Origin: JAXMEB01 sp046348545
Lineage (GTDB): Bacteria; Pseudomonadota; Gammaproteobacteria; Berkiellales; Berkiellaceae
DNA length: 64,000 nucleotides
Assembly: GCA_046348545.1 (NCBI GenBank)
Contig: JAXMEB010000005.1
Coordinates: 62,001 to 126,000, forward strand
Direction: 5' to 3'
The notes under the pieces were generated by a model. The model searched no databases, was not told the origin of the DNA, and saw only the letters and a list, made by a program, of their open reading frames with translations. Both the position numbers and the translations under genes were made by a program. Shown here in pieces: positions 18,432 through 26,857 of the stretch. The first letter of the stretch is position 1; every line of letters begins with the position of its first letter.

Positions 18432-18698
18432 ATGAGACGCATTACAAAATGGCATCATTTTATTGCATTACTTTGTGGGTTCTTATGCTTACCCGTTACT
18501 CATCTTTTTTTTAATTATAATTATTTTGGTAAATCACCTCATTTCTCCTTTACAATTTTAAAAACTCTACAGATGGTATTTAACTCACAAGATGCGGTTC
18601 TAATTTTTATTGCTATTGTGACTTATATGATTAAACCAATATTCATGTATGTTTTCGTACTTATACTTATTCTTTGGATAAGCAAGCGAGATGATTAA
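18432..18698 (+). CDS. Small membrane protein, unknown
   Basis: 88 residues with two hydrophobic helices: FIALLCGFLCLPVTHLFF near residue 10 and FIAIVTYMIKPIFMYVFVLI near 58, and a basic C-terminus (SKRDD). No clear ribosome binding site is visible. Its stop overlaps the start of the next gene by eight bases, which suggests translational coupling and a shared role in the membrane. No family recognised. Confidence 0.6.
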   Translation: MRRITKWHHFIALLCGFLCLPVTHLFFNYNYFGKSPHFSFTILKTLQMVFNSQDAVLIFIAIVTYMIKPIFMYVFVLILILWISKRDD

Positions 18699-19599
18699 TG
18701 GTTATATTAAACAACTCACTTGGAGTAAATTCCTGGGAAGCGCAGGCAAGCGCATCGGCAGTGCCTGCGTTCGGCTATTACCAAATGCTATTATTTCAAC
18801 ACTCCCGCTTTGGGTTCGAATTCCAATCACTTTTGCAACTCAAACTTCTGGACAATATTTTGGTAGAGAATTCGCTTTATGGGTTATTTCGAGCAACACA
18901 ACCACAATAGCGGGACCTGAAAAAGAGATTTACATAGATGGCTTTTTAGTCGTGGATCCAGACGAAGAGATAAAGATCCAAAGCCTAATGGATGAATTTG
19001 AAATCATAGATCCTGATGATGATGAACTCATGATCATCAATGCGACACTGCCAGATCAAACGCCTAATCCAGAAATAGTTTCTTATACATCCTCTTGTAA
19101 AAAGTATTTGGTAAACGCTTCGAAGTCTTTAGCGCGCTCTGGTGTGAGCTATGTTGTTACAATGACGGGTAGTGATATTGCTGAAAAAACTGGCGCAGCA
19201 ATTAGCAGTGCTGTAGCGACCACAACATTTGTCATGGTGATGGGACCACCCAGCTTATTTTCGTTACCGCTAGTATTTGTTTTTGAAGGCACCGCAAAAA
19301 GTATGGGGGCTTATTTTTCTCGACAGCTATATGAATATTACAGTTCATCGCTTGCAGAAACGGCAAACCGGGGTCTATCCCTCACGGGAGAATGCTTAGT
19401 CCAAACATTACATCAGTACCTCGCAAAACCAGAACCTTCTGCAGATCTCTTGCTTGAAGAATCAGATAATGATTTTAGAAACGACTTGAGTTTATTTAGA
19501 ATAAGCGGTCAAACCCAATCAGGTCTTGCTCAGTTAGAAATCATAGAAGAATACAATCCTCAATCAGATTCAGCGCTGCATCACCGCAACGCTGTCTGA
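18691..19599 (+). CDS. Unrecognised protein with an internal duplication
   Basis: 302 residues. Two halves resemble each other: residues about 14-70 (SAGKRIGSACVRLLP, then TQTSGQYFGREFALWV) and about 132-225 (ASKSLARSGVSYVV, then EGTAKSMGAYFSRQLYEYY). Each has a hydrophobic stretch and a GxYFxRxxA/Y-like motif. Between them is a very acidic segment (DEFEIIDPDDDELM). Hydrophobic patches (AVATTTFVMVMGPPSLFSLP) could contact membranes. It is coupled to the small membrane protein upstream. No enzyme motif or known family is recognised; a membrane-associated effector or envelope protein are both possible. Confidence 0.6.
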   Translation: MINGYIKQLTWSKFLGSAGKRIGSACVRLLPNAIISTLPLWVRIPITFATQTSGQYFGREFALWVISSNTTTIAGPEKEIYIDGFLVVDPDEEIKIQSLMDEFEIIDPDDDELMIINATLPDQTPNPEIVSYTSSCKKYLVNASKSLARSGVSYVVTMTGSDIAEKTGAAISSAVATTTFVMVMGPPSLFSLPLVFVFEGTAKSMGAYFSRQLYEYYSSSLAETANRGLSLTGECLVQTLHQYLAKPEPSADLLLEESDNDFRNDLSLFRISGQTQSGLAQLEIIEEYNPQSDSALHHRNAV

Positions 19600-19604
19600 A
19601 TCTG
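19565..19604. terminator. Hairpin at convergent gene ends
   Basis: CAGATTCAG at 19565-19573 pairs with CTGAATCTG at 19596-19604, with an alternative inner pairing CAGCG/CGCTG. It overlaps the 3' end of the plus-strand gene ending at 19599 and faces the minus-strand lipoprotein gene. There is no clear T-run, so termination efficiency is uncertain. Confidence 0.4.
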
Positions 19605-19622
19605 AATGAGAATACAGCTCAA

Positions 19623-19799
19623 TTATTCCTGAGTTGTAGAACTTGTGGGTGCAGCCTGTTCTGTAGAAGTATCTTGAGCAGGTGCAGATTGAGTTGTTTG
19701 TGCTGGCTCTTCTTTTTTGGTTTCTTCAGCTGGCTTATTGCAAGCTGTCAAAGCAACCAATGATAGAATCGCAACTGCAGCAGCTAATTTAGATTTCAT
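19623..19799 (-). CDS. Small lipoprotein
   Basis: 58 residues: MKSKLAAAVAILSLVALTAC, then a low-complexity tail rich in Glu, Gln, Thr, Ala and Pro. The LTAC lipobox gives lipidation at Cys20. An AGGAG ribosome binding site lies about seven bases before the ATG. The tail has no fold signature and is probably an extended periplasmic spacer. It lies 34 bases downstream of sixA on the same strand and is likely to be in its transcript. Function unknown; entericidin-like peptides share the layout. Confidence 0.8.
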   Translation of the reverse strand: MKSKLAAAVAILSLVALTACNKPAEETKKEEPAQTTQSAPAQDTSTEQAAPTSSTTQE

Positions 19800-19833
19800 G
19801 AGGATCTCCTTTATTCAATGAATGTTATGAAAA

Positions 19834-20286
19834 CTAAGGGTCTAACTTCCAACAATAATGCCATCGGCCCTTAGTGTCTTTTTCCAAGCAATATAGTGTA
19901 CCAGGATAATAGTTCACAGTGGGCCGGGGATCGCTATCTTTTAGCAAATGTTCGGTCAAGAGTCCAATAAAAGGCAAATGACTAACAAGTAGGCCATCCA
20001 ATTCAATTTCACTCAGACGCCTTGCTATTGGCAACATGTCTTCATCAGGTGCAATCTGAGGTTCTACTTCAATCTGAGCGCTATTACCGACTTGATCGAT
20101 TAAAATTCTTGCTGTTTCTTCCGCTCTCAATATCCCTGAATGCCAGACCCAGTCAACTTGGACATTTCTCTGACCAAGATTGACTGCTAAATACTCGATT
20201 GCTTGACGCCCCGCTTCATTTAAAGGGCGCTCCGGATTATCAGCCTTATCAAAGGCCTCACCATGTCTAACTAAATATAGTTTCAT
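19834..20286 (-). CDS. sixA: Phosphohistidine phosphatase SixA
   Basis: 150 residues, the normal SixA length. The phosphohistidine intermediate motif LVRHGEA is at residues 5-11; ADNPERPLNEAGRQAIEYLA follows, then the second histidine region in VWHSGILRAEETA and a third in LLVSHLPFIGLLTEHLL. SixA dephosphorylates histidine-containing phosphotransfer proteins in the cytosol. It starts ten bases after the stop of the SH2/U-box-like gene and is probably in the same operon, although no functional tie between them is known. Confidence 0.9.
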   Translation of the reverse strand: MKLYLVRHGEAFDKADNPERPLNEAGRQAIEYLAVNLGQRNVQVDWVWHSGILRAEETARILIDQVGNSAQIEVEPQIAPDEDMLPIARRLSEIELDGLLVSHLPFIGLLTEHLLKDSDPRPTVNYYPGTLYCLEKDTKGRWHYCWKLDP

Positions 20287-20295
20287 ATCTTATGA

Positions 20296-22170
20296 TTAAA
20301 GATTCGGTGATGGTGATTCTACCGAAAAAGAAAGCTCAGCACCATCTAGATCTGCCTCAGTTTCTTTCACCCGTTCCAAGGAGGGAGGGCACGAATAGGT
20401 TAAGAGCAATGGAGGACGTGGCATAAAATTGGCCAGATTGTAAGGTCCTAATCTAAGTCTGGTATAAACAGGCAAAAAAGAGGAGCCAAAACTTCTCAAA
20501 GATTGTATGGGAATTGAAACACCCCTTACAGGGATTTCGTGATCATCTGACAATGCTGGCTTTAAATTTTTTAACAGCAAGCATAAGTTAGGTAACAATT
20601 GCTCAAGTTCATTTAAAATTCTCAAAGGCCCCAATAAACTATGATTATCCCAGATCGATATATCTTGTAGCTTTGTCGCTGTTTGAGGGCAAGTCATATT
20701 TTTTTCTAGCCATGCTTTGATTTCTCTTTTTTCAAAAGTATGCCCGGTCTCAAGCGTACCTGGACTTTCGATCCTGACATATCTAATGGCACACTGTCCT
20801 AATGACTCTAATTCTAAACATACATTTTCTAAATCAGCGGCTAGATCTCTTTCTTCAGATGACTCCAAAGCACTTGACATGCAACCACGCAGGCTAATAC
20901 TGAATCCCATAAAAGATCTCATGATCTCATTGAAAGAACCAGGCCCAGCAAATCCGCTTCGAAAGCTTGCAAATTGAATCGTACTTGTTTCAAGCGCCTC
21001 GTCTAATACGGGCTTTATCTTACTGAAAAATCGCAAGATATCCTTTAGCATCCAATTTTCTCTGAGGCCTGTATGCTCTAATCTAAGATCAGTGACTGGA
21101 CTGAATTCCGATGATTGAAACCACGCCTCAACTATTTCCTTTTCATAACTAAAGCCATCCAATGCTAAGCGAGGCACTTCGACTTGCGAACCCTTTAAAC
21201 AGCAATACCCTTCGTGCTGGAGCTGGGCTGATATGACCCTGATTTTATCTAAAAAGCTTTCAATTTCATCCTCCGAGAGAAAAGTGGGGCAGGATGATAA
21301 ATGCTTAATGCCTAAGGTAAATCTAATCCGTCTTGCATCAATCTCACTGACAAAATGCAATGATCTGGATAGATCTTTATCTGGAAATTCGCGCTGCAAC
21401 AGACGAAGTAATTCTTGCATGGTACGGATACGCTCTCCCCCGTTCCAGACTGCTCTCTCCCTGATTTGAAGCCTCGAAGATTGAATCGAAGAAAGCGTGA
21501 TCTCCTTTGAGTAATGATCTTTGGTATCTACAAAGTGAATTACAAGGTCATTCTTGCTTGAGGGATGCAATATACAAGCACCAACCTCTTGATCTCTCAA
21601 ATAAGCGTGAATCCAGGTTGGTGGGATTTCACCATTAGAGCTTGTTGGGTAAAATACATCTGGCAAACAAAAGACATTAATCAAACCAAAGCGCTGATAA
21701 AATTGAGTTATCTTGAGTGAGTCACCGCTTGATGAACTTTCCTCTGAACGAAACAGCTGTGCTTGCTCTATAAATATACGCCTCACATCAAGCTCAGGAA
21801 CCAACCAATAACGAACCGATAGCAAAAAATCAGGATATTCCGCATAGAGCGCCTGCGTCAGCTCACCTAAAGTGGTGATTTGAGATCCTCTATAATAATA
21901 ACAGCGATTATTTACACTAATTTCCTTTGAGCAGAAGTGTTTTATTTCCTGTTGGGGGAATACAACTGAGACGATTAAAAAGCCATTTTCACGAACTCTA
22001 AATATCAAGGCTCCCGGTGCCTTATCGAGTAAAAATTGCTCGCACCAGCTATTTTCAGCCTCTTCTGATAAGTCCGCTGGATAATAAACATTTGGCAGAA
22101 AAAAAATAGGTTCAACAGGACTATATTGACCCCAAACATTGACCCATCGCAACAATTTTCGCCACATCAT
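20296..22170 (-). CDS. Tandem SH2-like, tandem U-box-like protein; candidate phosphotyrosine-directed E3 ligase effector
   Basis: 624 residues, soluble, no signal peptide. Residues about 26-115 and 170-265 are repeats of one another and read as SH2-like domains: W42, GALIFRVREN with R58 in the FLVR position, IKHF, then TLGELTQALYAEYP; the second has W186, GACILHPSS with His202 in place of the arginine, DHYSKEI and TMQELLRLLQREFP. Residues about 322-385 and 460-515 read as U-box-like domains: VPRLALDGFSYEKEIVEAW (338-350) with SPVT and ENWMLK, then a cysteine at 460, SPGTLETGHTFEKREIKAW and CPQT. In the second copy the spacing from C460 through P470 to G476 equals that of canonical U-boxes. 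Cbl joins SH2 to a RING, and Legionella LubX has two U-boxes; this architecture is not one I know. AGGAATAG precedes two adjacent ATG codons. sixA follows by ten bases. Confidence 0.75.
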   Translation of the reverse strand: MMWRKLLRWVNVWGQYSPVEPIFFLPNVYYPADLSEEAENSWCEQFLLDKAPGALIFRVRENGFLIVSVVFPQQEIKHFCSKEISVNNRCYYYRGSQITTLGELTQALYAEYPDFLLSVRYWLVPELDVRRIFIEQAQLFRSEESSSSGDSLKITQFYQRFGLINVFCLPDVFYPTSSNGEIPPTWIHAYLRDQEVGACILHPSSKNDLVIHFVDTKDHYSKEITLSSIQSSRLQIRERAVWNGGERIRTMQELLRLLQREFPDKDLSRSLHFVSEIDARRIRFTLGIKHLSSCPTFLSEDEIESFLDKIRVISAQLQHEGYCCLKGSQVEVPRLALDGFSYEKEIVEAWFQSSEFSPVTDLRLEHTGLRENWMLKDILRFFSKIKPVLDEALETSTIQFASFRSGFAGPGSFNEIMRSFMGFSISLRGCMSSALESSEERDLAADLENVCLELESLGQCAIRYVRIESPGTLETGHTFEKREIKAWLEKNMTCPQTATKLQDISIWDNHSLLGPLRILNELEQLLPNLCLLLKNLKPALSDDHEIPVRGVSIPIQSLRSFGSSFLPVYTRLRLGPYNLANFMPRPPLLLTYSCPPSLERVKETEADLDGAELSFSVESPSPNL

Positions 22171-22281
22171 CTATTCCTGGATGACTATTTTTTATAACCT
22201 TACTTTGAAATAAACATGCCTCCAACACAAGATTGCTGTAAAATACAGTTGGCATATTTGACAATGGTATAAAAAATCGTA

Positions 22282-22953
22282 ATGATCACTCAAGCAAAAA
22301 CCATCGTAATACTCGAAGGTGAAGTCCCCCCCTCGGAAGAACTTCAAGTTTTCTCGGAGCTCCCCTTCATTGCTGCTGATGCCGCGGCTTGGTCTCTCAT
22401 TGACAGAGGACTTCACCCCCAGGTCATTGTGGGTGATATGGATTCACTATATTCTGTTGGAGAGCATCGAAAGCAGGATCCAAAGATCATCTTTAAACAC
22501 AGCACTTGGGTAGAGATCAAAAATCAGGACACCACTGACTTTGAGAAGACATTAAATTATGCCGTCGATCATCAGCTCAGTCCTCTTTTGATTCTCGGGT
22601 TATTTGGCAAAGAGATTGATCACAGTCTCTATAACCTAAGCCACTTGGTCAGTTACTCGGGCAAATTAAATTTGATGGGCTTACACGTATTACCCAATGG
22701 TAAGAAGCAGTGGGTTCTCCCACTTTGCAAATCTGAAACCTTGCAAGTCCCCGCAGGCACTCAACTTTCGGTGATTCCAATGCCGCTGATGACCTTGACA
22801 GCACCTACTTTAAAGTGGCCTTTGGACCGACAGGCCTTCGATCTAACAGCTTTTCATGTTCGAAATAAGACAACTTTGGACTATACCGACCTCGTGGTTG
22901 AGGCTGGCCAAGGGCTTATCATTGTCAATGCAGACCTACCGCCTGTCTTTTAG
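22282..22953 (+). CDS. thiN: Thiamine pyrophosphokinase
   Basis: 223 residues, normal family length. The ATP/substrate motifs are clear: FIAADAAAWSLIDRGLHPQV near residue 34, VGDMDSL near 52 with the metal-binding aspartates, DTTDFEKTLNYAV near 81, and GLFGKEIDHSLYNLSHL near 103. It converts thiamine and ATP to thiamine diphosphate and AMP in the cytosol, so the organism can use salvaged thiamine. The ATG lacks an obvious Shine-Dalgarno sequence. It is divergent from the SH2/U-box-like gene, with about 110 bases for both promoters. Confidence 0.9.
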   Translation: MITQAKTIVILEGEVPPSEELQVFSELPFIAADAAAWSLIDRGLHPQVIVGDMDSLYSVGEHRKQDPKIIFKHSTWVEIKNQDTTDFEKTLNYAVDHQLSPLLILGLFGKEIDHSLYNLSHLVSYSGKLNLMGLHVLPNGKKQWVLPLCKSETLQVPAGTQLSVIPMPLMTLTAPTLKWPLDRQAFDLTAFHVRNKTTLDYTDLVVEAGQGLIIVNADLPPVF

Positions 22954-23034
22954 GACAAACGGCGCTTGAATCCTATTCTCAAAGACCCGATATGTGCTAC
23001 AGTGTAGTCAGTTCGCAGAATAAAGAGGTATAGC

Positions 23035-23508
23035 ATGAGTATGCAAAGTCCTGAGTTAGTCCCTGTTACGTATATCGAATTTTTGAAGGCCTTAGATCAA
23101 GTTTCTAATGGTGAAGCACCAACGATTGATTTAGTTAAGCAAGCTTTAAAGAGTGCATTTACAGCGTCTGAGCAAGTACAGCAAATGATTCGTCAATCTC
23201 AGTCTCTCTATGGTCGCCAAGCTAAATTAGCGCCTGAACCTAATCCTCAGAATGCTCCTGAGCGTGTTGCTGAGCAACGCAATGATTTTCAGCCGCATCC
23301 CGAATTAGCAGAGTATTTAGGCAAACAAATTGATAAAGAAGTGAATAAAGCGCTTGAGACGAATCGTGATTTATTGCAGTCGTTTGCTAAGCACAACGAA
23401 GATGGTGCTAAAGACTTCAATGAACTAGTCAAAAAGCTTCAGAACAAGCTTAAGAAGCGTTATGCGCCTGCTCCGGTTTCTACACCTAAGCCAAGGCCAG
23501 ATCGCTAG
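23035..23508 (+). CDS. Hydrophilic helical protein, unknown
   Basis: 157 residues, starting MSMQSPELVPVTYIEFLKAL after an AGAGGT site. It is soluble and helical, with a glutamine- and proline-rich middle (AKLAPEPNPQNAPERVAEQ) and a lysine-rich C-terminus (KKLQNKLKKRYAPAPVSTPK). No signal peptide, membrane segment or known motif. It has its own terminator. It could be a secreted effector or a nucleoid-type protein; there is no evidence for either. Confidence 0.65.
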   Translation: MSMQSPELVPVTYIEFLKALDQVSNGEAPTIDLVKQALKSAFTASEQVQQMIRQSQSLYGRQAKLAPEPNPQNAPERVAEQRNDFQPHPELAEYLGKQIDKEVNKALETNRDLLQSFAKHNEDGAKDFNELVKKLQNKLKKRYAPAPVSTPKPRPDR

Positions 23509-23529
23509 TCCTAATCTGACTATCTCGTT

Positions 23530-23550
23530 GCCCCGTACTTGATGCGGGGC
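23530..23550 (+). terminator. Intrinsic terminator-like hairpin
   Basis: GCCCCG at 23530-23535 pairs with CGGGGC at 23545-23550 around a nine-base loop, 22 bases after a stop codon. A CCTTTT stretch follows a few bases later. Confidence 0.6.
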
Positions 23551-23629
23551 TCACTACCTTTTAAGCTACAAGTCCTTAGACTCTTGTTTAGGCGAGAGTC
23601 ATATCTTAGTTATTCAACAAGGAAATTAA

Positions 23630-25027
23630 ATGGCAACCCTATCTGACGCCATTCTAAAGGGCAGCCTTGCGGATGTTGAGGCGCTGATAGCACAGGGCGC
23701 TCCGATCAATCAGATCGACCAGTACGGTTTTACGCCACTGATTCAAGCCTGTATTAAAGACGACTATGACAAAGCTGCACTATTAATCCATCGAGGCGCA
23801 GAGATTGATAGCTTTGACATCACCGGATCGGATGCGCTGCACTGGGCGCTAGACAACAGCAACTATGCTCTCTGTGAATTGCTGCTTCAGAAAGGAGCCA
23901 ACGCAAATGGATACAGCCATGACGGCCAACCCGCTCTGATCCGTCCGGTGTTGCGCGACCAACGTGATTTTGTTGATTTACTTTATAAATACGGCGCGAA
24001 GCTATCTTTCGCGCAAGACTATATCAATACGAAGCTGATTGGTCACCGCTTTGAGCTACAGGGTGTCACAGATATTGTAGATACCACTAATATGTTCATT
24101 GAGGTCAGCTTTGAGGGCTTTTTTTTAGAGTTCACCTTGGGTGTGATACGGGACTCACTGCAACGTTTTGTAAAGAGCTACGAAGCCCATCGAATCCAAC
24201 TGGAGGTTGATGAGCTCCATCAGATCTTAGAGACTCTTCAAATTGCATCCAAACTCCGAGAACTGCATCGTTATAATATTGATGTTGAAAATTATCGCGA
24301 GGTTATTGCGCCGCTGATCCAACGAGATTTGTTATTACTGCCTATTTCATTTGAAGGGCATGCGATCACGGTGTGTCAGCATGGGGCTTATTTTGCAAAA
24401 TGCGATCGAGCTGAGAATCGGATGTCCGATCCGATTGTAATACAGCATATTCAAAACACGAATATTTTGAGTTACGGATTTTACAAAGATTTACTGTATA
24501 AAAAAGGTGCTGCTCAAGCGCAATTTATTAAAACTGGGCTTTCAGATGTTTTGGGCTTAAAGCCTCTAACTAAGTTACCTATAAAACACCAAATCACCGG
24601 CAACTGTTCTTGGGCTAATGTAGAAGCGGCCATTCCTACGATGCTCTTTATGCTACTCAAAGATAAATACCCTAATATGGATGTTAAAGAGCTTGCAAAA
24701 CGTGTGATGAAATTTTATACCGCTTGGAAGGCATGGGACAAAGATCGTGCGATTGAAGATTGCTTAGCAGACTTTCAAAGTGCAAATAAATCGAGACAAG
24801 CATCCAAAGTTGCTCTTTTGGGGGCTGTATTTTTTCAAGCATTAGATCCAACGCATGAGCGAGATATCGCGAAAGCAAAAAAGATCATTCCGGTTTTAAT
24901 GATGAAAGAATTTAGATATGTGTTGAAAAGTTATATCAATGTTTATATCCGCGCTAAAAAAACTCACGAAGGTGATAAGCTGGAACTATTATTAAAGTCA
25001 TGTGGTTTGAGTTACCGAGATATTTAA
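23630..25027 (+). CDS. ankH: Ankyrin plus papain-like protein resembling Legionella effector AnkH/LegA3
   Basis: 465 residues. Residues 1-130 hold three to four ankyrin repeats (GSLADVEALIAQGAPINQ, YGFTPLIQACIKDDYDKAAL, GSDALHWALDNSNYALCELL, DGQPALIRPVLRDQRDFVDL). The rest carries a conserved histidine (H244 in SFEGHAITVCQHG) and a cysteine (C326 in TGNCSWANVEAAIP), the signature of the cysteine-protease-like domain of AnkH/LegA3, a core effector of Legionella delivered by Dot/Icm and acting on host transcription. The assignment is from motif and architecture, not from a search. No signal peptide, as expected. It begins a tight cluster with the DOT1-like methyltransferase, an MFS transporter and a site-2 protease. 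Confidence 0.75.
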   Translation: MATLSDAILKGSLADVEALIAQGAPINQIDQYGFTPLIQACIKDDYDKAALLIHRGAEIDSFDITGSDALHWALDNSNYALCELLLQKGANANGYSHDGQPALIRPVLRDQRDFVDLLYKYGAKLSFAQDYINTKLIGHRFELQGVTDIVDTTNMFIEVSFEGFFLEFTLGVIRDSLQRFVKSYEAHRIQLEVDELHQILETLQIASKLRELHRYNIDVENYREVIAPLIQRDLLLLPISFEGHAITVCQHGAYFAKCDRAENRMSDPIVIQHIQNTNILSYGFYKDLLYKKGAAQAQFIKTGLSDVLGLKPLTKLPIKHQITGNCSWANVEAAIPTMLFMLLKDKYPNMDVKELAKRVMKFYTAWKAWDKDRAIEDCLADFQSANKSRQASKVALLGAVFFQALDPTHERDIAKAKKIIPVLMMKEFRYVLKSYINVYIRAKKTHEGDKLELLLKSCGLSYRDI

Positions 25028-25034
25028 GCGTCGC

Positions 25035-25670
25035 ATGTTAAACATAAAAAGGATTTACCAATTTATGCAACAAACTCGCTATCAGCATGCAAAAAAAACA
25101 CTGCAACAAGCCTATAAAAACGTAAATCCCGCTTATCTTTCAAAGCAAACGCGGGATGAGATGAATATTCAGGATGATGCATTTGTCTATGGTGAGATCG
25201 ATCCACAGTCTTTATTGAATTTAATTGAGATTGCAAAACCGAAAAAAAACGAAGTGTTCTATGACTTAGGATCGGGCTCTGGTCGTGCAGCAATTGCTGC
25301 TGCGCTTTGTTTTGATTTTGCAGAGGTCGTTGGGATTGAGTTTCTGCGCCCTCTATATTTATTGTCACAAAACCAGTGGTCGATGATTCAGGCAGAGCAA
25401 AATACAAAAAATATTAAGCTTTCATTTACCTGTGGTGATTATTATGACTTAGATATTTCAGCGGCTGATATTGTATTTTTTAATGCGACCGCTTGCAGAG
25501 GTGATAAATGGGAAAAGATCCTCGCTAAGTTCAAAGAACTACCCGTTGGCAGCCGTTTAATTTTGACATCACACCGAATACAGGATGTCATGTTTGAGTC
25601 ATTGTATGAAGGGTTGCAACTCATGTCCTGGGGAATGAATTCCGCTTACGTTTACAGAAAGGTTTTATAA
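25035..25670 (+). CDS. DOT1-like SAM-dependent methyltransferase
   Basis: 211 residues. SAM motif I reads VFYDLGSGSGRAAIAAALCF near residue 74, then VVGIEFLRPLYLLSQ. A third motif, ADIVFFNATACRGDKWEKI with LPVGSRLILTSHRI, matches the VIFVNNFAF region and GGRIVSSK strand of DOT1 histone H3K79 methyltransferases better than ordinary small-molecule methyltransferases. Bacterial members exist and some act on host histones; here that is inference. The start at 25035 is seven bases after the AnkH-like stop and lacks a Shine-Dalgarno sequence; the ATG at 25065 has AGGA further upstream. Its stop overlaps the start of the MFS gene (TAATG). Confidence 0.75.
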   Translation: MLNIKRIYQFMQQTRYQHAKKTLQQAYKNVNPAYLSKQTRDEMNIQDDAFVYGEIDPQSLLNLIEIAKPKKNEVFYDLGSGSGRAAIAAALCFDFAEVVGIEFLRPLYLLSQNQWSMIQAEQNTKNIKLSFTCGDYYDLDISAADIVFFNATACRGDKWEKILAKFKELPVGSRLILTSHRIQDVMFESLYEGLQLMSWGMNSAYVYRKVL

Positions 25671-26857
25671 TGTCTAAGAAAATAAAGCAATCATCCCTGT
25701 TATTTCCAATGCTCTTGGTGGCTTACGAGGTTATTACCTATCTTTCAAATGATATGTATCTGCCTGGCCTGCCCATGCTGACACGAGATTTTAAAGTTTC
25801 TCAAGATGTGGGACAGTATACTTTATCCCTTTGGTTTTTAGGATCGGCTTCTATGCAATTAATTGTCGGGCCTTTGTCGGATCGATTTGGCAGGCGGTTA
25901 ATTGTTTTAAGTGGAGGCGTTTTATTTATTGTATTCAGTTTTGTCTGTGCTATTACTGAGGATATTGTTTGGATGTTGCTCGGACGTTTTATTCAAGGTT
26001 GCACAGTGTGCTCAGTCGTCGTGGCAGGTTATTCTGCCATTCATGAGTCCTATGATACCAAAGCAGCGATTCGAATCACCACCTTGATGGGCATGGTCAC
26101 CATTCTAGCGCCCGCACTTGGACCGCTCTTGGGTGCTATTATCTTAGAGATTTCGAGCTGGCGAGCTATATTTTATTTCCTAGGATTCAGCGCTATGTTA
26201 GCGGTAGGATCATTATACAAAGTAATGCCCGAAACCAATCCCCATAAAACGAGCCTTGACTTGGTTAAAATCATTAAAGGCTATCTGGCTATTTCGCTGC
26301 GACCCCAATTTATAAGTTATACGCTCCCTTTTTGTTTTTTATTTTTGTCACTCATTTGCTGGATTGTTGAAAGTCCGTTTGTCATTATCGAAACATATCA
26401 GAAATCGCCGTTGGACTATGGTTTAATACAATTTCTAGTTTTTGGAAGCTTTATGGTTGGCGCGCAAGCGACCCGAATTTTAATTCATAAAAAGGAAGCC
26501 CCTAAAATTATTCAGTATGGTCTCAGCATTGCATCCTTTTCTGGCCTGATTCTGATTTTTTGCATTTTTGCAAGCCCAGCCGAGCTTTATTATATTGTGG
26601 GGGGTATGATGCTACTGGCATTTGGTTCCTCTATGGCATTTGGCCCTTTGAATCGATGCGCTATTGATACCTGCACAGAGCCTATGGGTCAAAGAATGGC
26701 GGTTTTTTCTTCTTTTATGAGTCTTTTTGGTGTACTTGGCACAGTGCTTGTTACGCTATTCAATGATAAAACCATTACGAATTTGTCATTAATGATAGCG
26801 TTCGGTACAATTCTGGCCTTTCTCGTCTTTAAAGTGATGCATCGTAAACATGATTGA
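25670..26857 (+). CDS. MFS drug efflux transporter, Bcr/CflA type
   Basis: 395 residues with 12 predicted helices. The opening YEVITYLSNDMYLPGLPMLT is typical of Bcr/CflA proteins (there YxxxxxxxxDMYLPALP), and MFS motif A is GPLSDRFGRRLIVL near residue 67. Later helices contain LGPLLGAIILEISSWRAIFY. It should export drugs or small metabolites across the inner membrane by proton antiport. It overlaps the methyltransferase stop by one base and the site-2 protease start by eight, so the four genes are probably one operon. Confidence 0.9.
   Translation: MSKKIKQSSLLFPMLLVAYEVITYLSNDMYLPGLPMLTRDFKVSQDVGQYTLSLWFLGSASMQLIVGPLSDRFGRRLIVLSGGVLFIVFSFVCAITEDIVWMLLGRFIQGCTVCSVVVAGYSAIHESYDTKAAIRITTLMGMVTILAPALGPLLGAIILEISSWRAIFYFLGFSAMLAVGSLYKVMPETNPHKTSLDLVKIIKGYLAISLRPQFISYTLPFCFLFLSLICWIVESPFVIIETYQKSPLDYGLIQFLVFGSFMVGAQATRILIHKKEAPKIIQYGLSIASFSGLILIFCIFASPAELYYIVGGMMLLAFGSSMAFGPLNRCAIDTCTEPMGQRMAVFSSFMSLFGVLGTVLVTLFNDKTITNLSLMIAFGTILAFLVFKVMHRKHD

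Noticed and set aside
22192..22416. Minus-strand frame overlapping the thiamine pyrophosphokinase start
   Set aside because: It is antisense to a well-supported gene and has no translation signal.
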